Shown: positions 50,673 to 61,419 of the stretch, one piece after another | Position numbering within the stretch: the stretch's first letter is position 1 | Layout: each line of letters opens with the position of its first letter | From: Prinia subflava | Lineage: Eukaryota > Chordata > Aves > Passeriformes > Cisticolidae | Length of the DNA: 64,000 bases | Reading direction: 5' to 3' | Assembly: GCF_021018805.1 (NCBI RefSeq) | Contig: NC_086283.1 | Span: 7,081,162 to 7,145,161, forward strand | The notes under the pieces: generated by a model | Database searches by the model: none | Told to the model about the DNA's origin: nothing | What the model saw: the letters and a program-made list of their open reading frames with translations, nothing else | Translations under genes and position numbers: made by a program

Positions 50673-53600
50673 AAGAAAGGAACAGGTTTGCTTCACAAAA
50701 TAAATAGTAGTATATTAACCAGTGTGATTTCTTGCCTTCCCCAAAAGCAAAACTCAGTTTTTTGGAGTGAGATCAGGTTGACATTGCTAACTGTAATGAA
50801 TGTTGGTAAATAAGTCACGTTACAGGAAGATTTGTTCCCAAATGTTTCTTGATGATAATTTTTATCCTCATTCCACAACTTGTCAAAGCAGAAATGTATA
50901 GTATTAGAGTGAAAGTATTATGTTAATTAAATACAATTTTGATTCATTTAAATTCTGTTTAATGCTATGAATTTCTTATGCTCTTGATGATTCTTATTTA
51001 TGTCTAAAAGCATATTTTCTGTTCTATTGTATGTTACTTCAAACATAGCAGACACAGAGTACTACTTTAATTTCAAACTTTACCAGTATGGTTACATTTT
51101 ATGGTTGTTTCTTCTGTTGTTAGTTGACCTGGGTAAATCAAATTATAGGTCAAGTTATAAGCTATATCTAGCTACTGTTTCAAATTGTACTCTTAGTGTG
51201 CCACAATAGGAATATTAAAAAAGCATTAGTGATTCCTTCTGTTAACATAACTTGCACTGAAGCAGAATCATTGAGAAAACTGCTGGACATCCGGTTTAAT
51301 GCAAATCTGTCTGTGAGCAGTTAATTTATCTTCTAAGACTTTGTTTCTTTATCTGCCAGAAGGCAACAGGGGTATTTATCTACTCCATTCGTGGGATTAA
51401 TTATCTGCACTTCACTGGCGTTGGGCTGTTGTGGCTCCCCTGTTTTCCATTAAGGCGAAACTGGGGTAACAAACTGGAGCAAGGTAACTTGGTGCTCTGA
51501 AACTAGGAGAGGTTAGGAAAGAGCTCAGATGGTGTTGGCTGCCAACTTTGTCTAAAGCATTGGGACACTCAGACTTGAGAGTCAGAGTTCACAAGAGTGT
51601 CCTTTTGGCTGTGAATGACTCTCTAGGGCCAAGCCATGCCTTTGATGTTCAGCTCCTGAGGTTCCCTTGGGCAATGCAGAACAGCTGTGACACTCCAGGG
51701 AAAGTGCCACATACCTGCTTCTGAGACTAGGATGTTGTCATTCCTGGCTTAAGAGCTAGGCAGTGCCTGTCTTCGCTCTTCACCAGTTGGTTTGCATCTT
51801 GCCCCTTTTTAGTAATGCCAGAGGAATGGTGAGGAAGGAAGTCTCTGTACATCCTGTTCCTTTTTCTGCAGCCCTGTCCTATGGCTGAAAATACATCGTG
51901 TAGTTGTTGTATCTGAAACTACAGCTGTCACGCAGAAGTGCTGCAGCACTGAACATTTGAATTAGACAAACATGATTGAAAACAACCCTTTAAAATTTAA
52001 TCCAGTCCTAATAAACATCAGAGAAGAAGATTGAACCACTGACCTGCATCACATAAATGCAGCAGGTAAAAAATTTGAAGATAAACATAAGCCAGGAGAG
52101 AAGGTTTTTATTTTCAGAACCAGCTTGGTCATGGACCAGTGCATTTTGCCGTTAACTGGATGCCTACCACGACTTTCATTGAGAGTAGCAGGTTTGCCTT
52201 CAGGAATAATATTTTATGGAGGTCAGATATGTGATCACTCATCAGAACACATAACTGAGTTGTGTAGAAAAGACATTTGCCTCACTGAAAATTCATCTAG
52301 TAACAGGACAGAACTAGGAAAATGTTGGCTTTTCCCAGTTCTATTCAGTTTGAATGCAGTGTCAGGTAGATTTCACAGAGGTCATTATAGGAAATAATGC
52401 TTTTACAGTGATCTGTTTATGGTAGATCTTAAACACTGCATTTTTACTAATTTTTTACGAAGTCTGAATCATTATATAATGTATTCAAATCAGAACTCTT
52501 CATTGAATGTTTACCTAAGTGAAAAGAAATTTCTGAATTCTTGCCTTGTTGTGGTGTGGTGTTTTTGTTAGCAGATTTGCTGCTGGAGAAAGCAGCAGTT
52601 AGGATAAAAGGGATTATATAACAGAGCTCCTGCTGGGAGTCTGTGGCACTGTACAGGGTGATACCAAACACTGTATTCCCCAGGGCAGGTACAATAATTA
52701 GCCACAGGACTGGCACTCAGTCTGAGGGATTAATTAGAACTGGAGGTGGTGTTGGAGAGAGGCAGAGCAGCCATAAAGAGTGTCAGGATCACTCTGGCCT
52801 GAAGCCTGTGTGATTTGATGTGAAATAGCAGCAGCTGGCTGTAACCTTAGGAAGTGCAAGAGAACAGCAGGTGGTAATTCCTGTCTCATTTACCATGTCT
52901 TCACAGGAACATGCAAGCTTGTGCAGCTTGGGTTTATTGGCAGGTCAGAAGGAAAATCCTAGAGAGGACGGTGACATTTACTGTACTGAGCAAATGCAGT
53001 AGTCAAACTGGAGTGTATGCAGCACTGTGTAAAACCAGTAACACTGTTGCTTAATGTTATCAGACTTGTCTCTGACAAGGTTATGATGACCTTATAATAT
53101 TAACTTCATGTGGACCAATGGACAAAGATGAGAGTACTGTGAAAAATCTAGGACAGCTAGTGGGAATTGCATCCTTCAAGGCTGTGATGACTGTAACAGG
53201 AGAACTGTTTCATCCAAGTAAAAAAATCAGAGAGGGGGAATGATACCGTATTCCGGCATCCCTTGGTTTTCTCAGGCCATTGTATGGGGCAGGTTGGCTT
53301 TACCTACGCTTCTAGGTGGGTAATGTTATCCCATGGCTGTTGGCCTCCATCAGGCATCATGTTTTGCTTGACATTTGGGCGAAAATGGCAGTGAGGCATG
53401 CAGCAACTGTGCTAATTTCGCAATTGCAACCAGCTAGCGTTTCAGGGTGAGCTTGAGTAGCTGTCAGCAGAGGAATTTAGTACACCAGTGGTCTCTCTTG
53501 ATGACTGTAGTGTTTTGTATTCTATTAGGGCCTCCCAGGGTGTAGAACAAGAACCCTTCCTATGTGCAGTTCGAGAATCAAACCAAATAAAGAGAAAATT

Positions 53601-56363
53601 GAGTAACTTTGAATCTGTCATTCAGAACAGCTTTCGATAGGGAAAAAATAAAACAGATCCAGGGGATATTTGTGGCTATATTTATAACAGAGTGACAGGA
53701 AAGGAAGAGAACTCATTTTGTGGGAAGGATAGCTCTTTTTATGCCTTTTTAGAAGCTTGTTGTGTGCCAACATTATCTTTCACAGATGCCAGAGGGTGCA
53801 ATGCCTTCTAAAGCCTCCCACACATGCAAAAAGTATGGACCTATTGTAATGTCTTTGCTGGGTTCTATTTAGTGTTCCCATGTTTTTGGCTCTCTCCAAA
53901 AATACGTGTTACTCATGGGGAAATGATCCAGGTCCAAACTGGCATTGCATGTATCTGATTGCTAGGTCTAAGCTTATGACCACTTTGGGCAAAGGAAGGA
54001 AAAGCGTTGTCCTCCTTGGGAACAAGCTGGAAGATGTAACTAAGCTGCAGATGGAAGAATGAGATTGACCCTTTTCTCATGTGTTCTTTATGTAGGCAGA
54101 GAACTGCAGTACTGATAGCTAATCTTGAACTTGTCTGTGTGGTGTTGGGAAGCTTTGGGGGTGCTGGGGCTTGACTGAGAAGTGCTGAATGCAAATGGTT
54201 CTGGGTACAGCTACACAAATCTTGCCAAAGTCTTTCGTTTCTTCTCAAGGAAAAGCTTTCAGGACAAACCACTGTATTTTCTGAATAAGTGCCTTTCTTA
54301 ATTAAGTCTCAGTTCTACTTTGTGTTGAAGAAAAGAAAAATTAAAAAAATTAATATGAGTTTAAAACATGAAATTGCAAATAGGCTAATTTAGAGGTAAC
54401 TGAAAATTACTGTGCTGTAATTCTAAAGGCTGATGAGTAAATGTGAAGTTGTTTAAAAATTTTCTGTTTATCCATTTTTTCCAATCATGTCATTTATTGC
54501 TTGCTATTCAGATTATCCTTCCTATGCAGGTTTCTTGTTTGTGCTCATTTCCATTACATGGGTATTGTAGTTTTATCTAGAGGAGAAATGGATCATGTGT
54601 ACAGCAGGGCTAATGAGTCACAGATGTAAAGATTCTGACACATTACTATCTAATAACTTCTTTAACTTATATTCCATAATAAGATAAATGCAAACTTGAT
54701 ACATCTGTTTCCTAAATGATGTATCATTCCAGTCTTACCAGTGTCTCAGGAGTGAGTCTCTTTATGTGTTGTGAGTTTTAGCCTTTTTTGGTTTTGTTTT
54801 CTGTTTATTTGTTTCTGAAGAGGAGATTTCAGGTCACTGAGCAATGCGGTTAGCCACACTGCAGTTCATCCCAATGAAGTGGGAAAGCTGCATTTAGCCA
54901 CTGGCTTTATGGGATCAACTTACAAGGTCTCAGCTTCATCTCACAGATGTATAGCAGGAATAAAGATGCTAAATGCAACTCCAAGATGCTAGTGAGGAAC
55001 ATGTACACATCAAAAAGTTACCCTGCCTTTTTTGTAAAGACTGGTGCAGTCGTTGTGATCCACAGGCTTTCTGGTGTGATGAGCAGAGCAAGTATTTGCC
55101 ACATTAAAAGAATCAGCTGCAGCTGAGAGACCTGGCAGGCTCCCCTGGCCAGTTGGTGCTCCCCACCAGGTGAGCTGGGCTGCAAAGAGCCCATGTGCTA
55201 CAGCAACATGGGCTGCACCAGCAGAGCCTTCACACCAGACTCCTCAGAAGGGCCCTTGCCTGGCAGCAAGAGCCAGGCACAGCCTTCCCTTTAGGAGGGG
55301 CTAAGCTGGCATGGTGCAGCTGTTTGCTCCAGGAGGAGCCTCTAGAGGGGCTGTGCTACCAACTCTGCCTCATAAACGTGATCTGTGGGCATATAGGTGG
55401 CTTTGAGATACCTGGCTGTGTTTTATTTAGTGTTCCTCAGCCTAATGTCTCTCTGCCATTGAACGAGCCTCTGCTTCTGATAGTGTGTTGTGCTAAAGGC
55501 AAGGAGAGGACTTAGGGATTTCCTCCTCTTTAGGAATTCACTGCTCAACTGCGTAAGGTTTTGGCTTTATCAGAGTGATTAATTCACACCCTCCAAGGCA
55601 GCTCAAGAAAAATCTTGAACTGAGAGCAAAATTTACCCCTTTACATTGTGACAGCAGGCCACAATCACCACACTCTTCCCTTTTTGTGCCAGTACAGTAC
55701 GAGTTCTGCACATCTTGGTAGAATAGAATATGAGAAACCATATGTGGCATACAACAATTGATGGGTAAAAATGGAAGTGAAAATACTGCTATGTATGCCT
55801 TGAAAATTTTGACCATGGTCATTATAGACTACCCAAGATCTAGCAGTAGATTTATGTTCAGTGTTTATAGCTGTATATGTGCTACCAGTTTATGTGCTGA
55901 ATGTCATATGTTAAACAGAATGTGAGGAGCAGGACATTAATTATGCAAAGCACTTCAGAGAATACTGTCATTGCTGTCAGCTTCTGCAGCAATCCAGAGT
56001 CAAGGCTTTCTACATAGATCTCTTGAAGCGCTGCTGTTCATTTCAATTGAAAATGGCTCAGTCGACTGTTGGCTCATCTCAACAATTTTCAGATGATCAT
56101 AACAATTTATTACAATTTTAAGGAAAGACACCTTAATGGAATTGCTCCTTCTAAGATCTCTGGATATTCTCGTTGTGAGGTATCAACTTGCATCTGCAGT
56201 GCAGTGCAGCCCTGGCTCTGTTTCCCATATGACAGAGAGGCCGTTTCCTATCTGTCGGCAGTGTGGGGTGTACTAAGCGTGGTGTTTGTTCTGTCTGTTA
56301 GTAAATTGTCTCTGCCATGTTTGTGTTGTGCTGTTCTCGTACCATGTTGTGCTGTGTCCCTAG

Positions 56364-56423
56364 GGTCTGCCAGGCTTCCCCACAGTTGCTGCTCTGCACA
56401 GTAATCAGATCCTCACCGTCAAG
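56364..56423 (+). CDS. COL25A1: Candidate COL25A1 cassette exon before NC2 (20 residues)
   Basis: Sixty nucleotides lie between acceptor ctgtgtccctag, preceded by a T/G-rich tract, and donor gtttgt (56424). Both ends are phase 0 and there is no stop. It starts with two collagen triplets, GLPGFP, then leaves the helix pattern with TVAALHSNQI and ends LTVK. Like the following NC2 exon it ends in Lys before the splice. Inserted between GPR and MVFP it would lengthen NC2 in frame. Used instead of the 72-nt exon it would give an alternative NC2. It is absent from the human canonical chain I remember. The donor is weaker than its neighbours, as expected for a regulated exon. The alternative is a chance ORF between cryptic sites. 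Confidence 0.6.
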
Positions 56424-57277
56424 GTTTGTGGCTGACATGTACCTGTTCAGTCAGGTCTCTCTGTATCAGCATACAAGTGCACATGAAAAATTGTTTCTAA
56501 CATGGAATACTGGTGAATTCTTATGGTGGACCTAAGCCAACCCTCACTGCCTTTGCATTGATCTAAGTACTCCTGATGCAGAGCGTGGAATCAATCAATA
56601 ACTGTGTACCCCTGGAAATGCCTACATTCCCCATGGTCTTGGTCAGAATTTTATTTTCAGATGAGTTTTTCTGTCGTGCTTCCCTGAGGCATACATGAGT
56701 GTAGAAAATGTCAATGAACTCTATACGGGTTACATGTAGAGTCAGATGTTTGTTAGATATCAGAGGTTTCATCTGTACTTCCAGATTTTTTCAAAGTGGA
56801 TTTGCAAATTAAGCAGGAAGCAATCTGGTCAAGCTGGAACTTCAGACCTTATAAAAATAACACCATTCTTCATGGCACAATATGCTGGTTCGAAAATCTG
56901 ACTGAAAGTTGAACTGGTGCTTTGTCTCTAGAAACTTTGCTGAAAGAACAGCATCTAAAAATACTGATTTTCAGAGCCCAGGTAATGAAAAAACTAATAC
57001 GCTTGCAGAATTCTCGTGCAGAATCTGGAGAGGAAACAGTTACACATTTAAGTCATTGTATATTATTTAAATCATAGCACTATGTCCTGTACAATACAGA
57101 TAATCTTCTTCCAATAGAAAATGCACAGTTTCTTTCAGGCAGAAGCACCGGTTCATATTATATTAGCTATTATAAATCTAATGAATATGTCTTTATTTCT
57201 TTCTCGGGCCTTCTGATGTCTATTCTTCAATTCTCTCATCTCTGATCTTCAACCTTTGACCTCACCTGCCTGATCAG
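56424..57277 (+). other. COL25A1: Intron, 854 nt (or 3' end of the longer intron)
   Basis: No coding is seen. The acceptor before NC2 has a pyrimidine-rich stretch interrupted by purines (tcatctctgatcttcaacct, then acctgcctgatcag). It is weaker than the sites of the other exons. Confidence 0.75.
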
Positions 57278-57349
57278 ATGGTGTTTCCTAAAATCAATCA
57301 TGGGTTTCTCTCTGCTGATCAGCAGCTCATTAAACGCCGCCTCATTAAG
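57278..57349 (+). CDS. COL25A1: COL25A1 exon: NC2 non-collagenous linker
   Basis: This is a 72-nt phase 0/0 exon between acceptor gcctgatcag and donor gtagtg (57350). It encodes 24 residues, starting MVFPKINHGF, with a Gln-rich middle (ADQQ) and ending LIKRRLIK. There is no Gly-X-Y repeat, so it is the hinge between COL1 and COL2. As far as I remember, every residue equals the human NC2 segment. This is the strongest single identifier of the gene. The basic KRR end adds to the positive face formed by the cluster at 965-1009. The internal ATG is not a translation start here, because the exon is entered in frame from upstream. Confidence 0.97.
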
Positions 57350-58231
57350 GTAGTGCTTCATCTCACTGGAGTCTGGTTCTTCTTTACATTCAGTTTACTC
57401 TTTGCTGTACCTTTTTATCAGATGCCTTCTTATGGCAGGTTGTTCACTTGAAAATGCTTTGAAATGAAGCAACTGTTAATGGTATTAACAGTTAAAAGAC
57501 CACGGATGGCTTTACTAAGTGATCCACGTTTGAGATCCTAGCAGCTTCTTCCAGCCGTTTGCAGTGATGTGCTGGAAATTACTAAAGCACCATTTTGGGG
57601 TGTCTTTTCGTTTTTAGAGGGGAAGGTAATATGTTTTGACAACTCTCTTTAAAATTGACTTATAAATTAATAGGTAAAAATGAAGAGAGTTAGCTAATTG
57701 CCACTATAAAACAGCCTCACAAAACAGATGGAAAATTATGTACAACTTCATGAAGAAGCAGTTATTTTCCATGCTCAATTTTGAGATCTATCCATGTATC
57801 GTTCATGGGCTTGGAGAATTGCTGTGCAAATCTGTATATTCTCAGATGTGACTTTTCTTTCTCGCTTCAGCTTTGTTACAATTATGCAAATCATGAAGCA
57901 AACAGATGCTTATCGAAAACAGTCACTTGCTCTGGAGAACTAGATGAGCAAAACATTTCAAGACCATCCAAAATTTTGGCATATGTGCTGTGGTAAAACA
58001 AGTAGTTCAGAATCTGAACCTTCTGCTCTAGGGCTGATTGCAACAGACAGATACAAACTGTTGGTCTTCAAGGCAAAGTGCTGTTTGTGCCATAAGCAGT
58101 GAAGAAGCCACTGTCCAGGTCGTGGCAGCTTCTTCCAGCCTCTCTTGCAGTGGGTGAATGGGTGAATTGATGTGTTTGTATGTGGCTGATGCCTCTAAAG
58201 CAATTTTGTGATGAATTTTTTATTGGTTTAG
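57350..58231 (+). other. COL25A1: Intron, 882 nt
   Basis: No exon or repeat is recognised. The acceptor is aattttttattggtttag. Confidence 0.85.
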
Positions 58232-58339
58232 GGGGACCAAGGACAAGCTGGACCCCCTGGACCTCCAGGGCCCCCAGGACCCAGAGGTCCCCCAGGAGAC
58301 ACTGGCAAAGATGGTCCTCGTGGGATGCCTGGCTTAATG
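58232..58339 (+). CDS. COL25A1: COL25A1 exon: start of COL2, twelve triplets
   Basis: This is a 108-nt phase 0/0 exon between acceptor attggtttag and donor gtgagt (58340). It encodes twelve perfect triplets: it opens [19 protein letters not shown], continues [15 protein letters not shown] and ends LM. It is the largest exon here and has the usual length of a doubled 54-nt collagen exon. Proline-rich GPP repeats should make a stable helix nucleus at the start of COL2. It matches the human chain as I recall it except for the last triplet, GLM here and GVP in human. Confidence 0.97.
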
Positions 58340-61300
58340 GTGAGTCACTCTGTTGCTGCTTTGGTGTGCACATTTCTCTCAAGTGTGTGCCAGCACGGTG
58401 TCAAAGACATTTTCTGAGGTAAGACTGGCAGGTAAAACATGCAGAAGCTGAACCCCAGGCAGGTTTCAAGGTGTTCCTCACGTCACACACACACAGAATA
58501 TAGCAGGGCCAGAAGTAACAGCAAGATTCCTTGCCTCCCACCCCTGGCAGTTTCACTACACTTTCTAAGGTTTCTCAGTCACTCACTAATAGCTGTGTCA
58601 GGAGAGTCTGCTCCCTTCCATGAGTAATAAATGTGTCTATATAAACTTCAAGATAAAACTGAATTTGAGACTTCGTAGCATGGATGTGCTTGACTTCCCA
58701 CTTCTTAATGGTTTAACCTCAAAAGTCATGGAATAAAGTAATAAACTGCAAAAGCTGCCCAAGGTATGATGAAGTTTAGATTCTGGAGTTAGATTCTGCC
58801 AAATTTGAGCAAGAAGAACAGTACTGTTTTCTTGGGCTCAGGCCCCATACTTCATTAGGACAAGCAGCAGAATCCAGTATATTGTGTGTTGTTTGTTTTA
58901 GGCACAGGATGAACCCCATGCTTTTTAGACAGATGCCTAAACACCTGACTTTTTAGAAAAGTATGTGCTTGATTTTAGTTTTGTATTTTGTGGCCTTCTT
59001 AATTTTTACTTCTTTGAAAGAGGTATCTCTCTTTCCATCATGAATGCCACTGTGTTATCAGTGTGCAAATGGGATCTCAGACAGGAGAGAGACATGAAGA
59101 ATGAAATGGCACAGGTACACATGCACACACGCATGTTCACATCCATGAAAAGTGAAGATTGTGGCAAGAAAACTCATGAGGAACCAGCAAGGTGAGGACC
59201 AGCTCTGGAAACAAAAACTGGTTTCTTGAAGAAAAAGCATCACTTGTTACGTGAGGCCAGGGCAGCATAAATGTTTCCTGCAGGGTCTTTTTAGCTAAAA
59301 CCAAGAAAGAAAGTACCTACACTCCTGTTCTAACCCTACTCAGGTGTTAACTATCTAAATGTAATATAGCATGATAATATCAAGATCCTGCTAAAATTTC
59401 CTGTGAAAATCCAGCAAAGCTGGTCAGTTAAGACCTCTAGGACTGTAGGGCTGCTACTGCTGTTGTTGTTTTGGTTTGGTTTTTTTACCACTCCTGCTCT
59501 CATAAGTTCTAGCACAAGGTTATGAAATGACGTTAAAAGTCCATAGCTCTCATGATGCTTTACTTTGGCAACCTTATCATTTCTTGTTAGTCCTGTGGCA
59601 CGTCAGGCTCTGGGCCTCTTCTGGGTCTCCCTTGTGTTCTTTTATTGTGGTTAAATGGTCTGTGGTCAGCAGAGTTAGTGCTGGTTCGATCTAGTACAGG
59701 CAAGACTGAAACCAGAATCCATTTCTGACTGCAGCGATAGTGTTTTAATAATTCACATACACGGGGCTGGCAGAATCAGCTGGCCTTGCTGATTACAGTG
59801 TGGCTGCATGTTACTTTGTGCCTTTTAGCAAAGGGGTCATTAGTGTTTCTCATAACAGGAAAGTCATGCATTTTATGCAATGAGGTCATTCCACTTTATA
59901 ATAGTTCTGTAGTGATTTTGACTTTAGATGGCAAGAGAGCGTTTTTTTTTACAGTTTTTAAGCTGTGGCTATCTTAAACCCTATAACATTATGGAAAATC
60001 AGATACAAACAAACACTCAGGTAGAAACTGCCCAGTTTGCTGCCCCTCGCTACTGTTCTGTAGCCTCAGGTTAATGTTCCTGATCCTTAGAAATCATGTT
60101 CCTCCATGGCTGTGTGACACACAGTCAAATAGGAGAGCTGTAAAGGGAAAACTTAGCTGAGAGGGAAGGACAGCTTTCTCTTTGAGGTGAAGACTTGTGT
60201 GGGACTTTGAACTAGTGAGCTTAAGACAGCAGCTGTGCTGTGCTGTGAGCTGGGGTGTTGCAGCATCCCACAGCTATAGGAGGATGTCCTTAGGGTGACC
60301 AGTGACCATTAGGCAGACATTCCCTCTTTTGCAGGGTTAGATAAAGCAGAGTCTCTCTTCCAGCCTGTCCTTCTCAAGCAGGAAGGTTTACAATTGCCAC
60401 AGCCGTAAGATGGTGTTTTTAGGCAGTGACTGGCCAGAAATCTGTGCCTCCGTGGCTTCTTTCTCCCAGCTGGCCTTGGTGTGTTTGCAGATGTTTTGTG
60501 TTTGCTTCTGAGCGCAATGGACGCATACCCAGAGAAGCAGTTCTGATTCTTTTCAGTCACCAGGAACAGCAACGTCACAACAGTTCTCATCAGTTTTGTG
60601 ACATGCTTTCTTTTATGAAAAAGCTGCTAAAGAAGACCCTGCAGCTGTGCTGAAACCACAATGCTTGGACTGCCCTGTGCTCAGTTAGGTTTTCAAGGGA
60701 GTGGTATATAAACCAGACCACTAAAGTGGAGCTCTGGTTTTTTTGGATGAGTATATTTAGCCTGATATATTTTACTGTCTCTACAGACAAACGTATGTTC
60801 ATATGGGAAGAAAGGGGAGAAGATAGGTGCTGACTGTATGTAGAGTTGTGCCCAAAGAAAGAGAATATGTTGGAGAAATTATGGGTTACCATTTTGAAAG
60901 CCAGTCCAGGTATTTAACAGCTGAGTAATTATTTCATGGCTTCAAAATACCAATATTCGTGGTTTTATGGAACATGGTAATTGACAACATTAAGTTATGG
61001 CTCCTGACTGAGGTGATGACACAGACCAGTAATCTTGGAATATATAAACTGTGGGATACAGCACATATGTGAAAATAACCTTTCTCTGTGTCCTTTAGCA
61101 CAGGGGAATGGAATAATATGTTTGGAACCAAGGGACAGGAGTCAGAATATCAGTACTTAACTCTTGCCTTGAGAGCTGTACCATTACGTAGTTGTGAAGC
61201 AGTACTTCTTAAGATGTCTGTGATTTGGACTACCAGGTTAAAATGCGAAAAAGTAATATGTTTAATGTGCAATTAGCTGCCATGCCTGTTTAAGAATGAA

Positions 61301-61383
61301 ATTTTTAAGGTACTTTATTCCTAGAAAGAAAGCTGGATTCAAGATATGTTGCTGAAATTATTCACTCCTTTTTTTATTTGAAG
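58340..61383 (+). other. COL25A1: Intron, 3.0 kb
   Basis: No other exon or recognised transposon is seen. Short CA-rich words occur near 58484. It ends with the tract ttcactcctttttttatttgaag. Confidence 0.85.
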
Positions 61384-61419
61384 GGTGAACCAGGAAAACC
61401 AGGAGAACAAGGATTGACA
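61384..61419 (+). CDS. COL25A1: COL25A1 exon: COL2 triplets GEP-GKP-GEQ-GLT
   Basis: This is a 36-nt phase 0/0 exon between acceptor tttatttgaag and a perfect donor gtaagt (61420). It reads GEPGKPGEQGLT, four perfect triplets. It equals the human segment that follows GMPGVP as I remember it, apart from the last residue (Met in human, Thr here). It is the last exon visible. The next expected block in human, GPLGPPGQKG, is not found before base 64000. Confidence 0.95.

Larger units (their letters stand above)
45215..56363 (+). other. COL25A1: Large intron, 11.1 kb
   Basis: It contains a G-plus-T simple repeat (48247-48288), a CR1 fragment with broken reverse transcriptase coding (49011-49648), a TTG repeat (50632-50672), a weak exon-like GLPG segment (53529) and a more GC-rich patch with a double E-box (55114-55125). 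No other gene is supported. If the cassette at 56364 is skipped, the intron extends to 57277. Confidence 0.8.
965..61419 (+). other. COL25A1: Partial COL25A1 gene, internal exons (COL1, NC2, start of COL2)
   Basis: The span runs from the first to the last exon visible here; the gene continues on both sides. The product is known from the family as a type II transmembrane homotrimeric collagen. It is shed by furin, binds amyloid-beta fibrils and heparin, and is needed for motor axon innervation of muscle. The call rests on eleven short ORF segments, each bounded by AG and GT and joined in register. They give continuous Gly-X-Y repeats interrupted once by a 24-residue non-collagenous block that I recognise as the COL25A1 NC2 linker. 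COL13A1 and COL23A1 share the architecture but have different NC2 sequences. The start codon, transmembrane segment and stop codon are outside the window. Confidence 0.95.
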
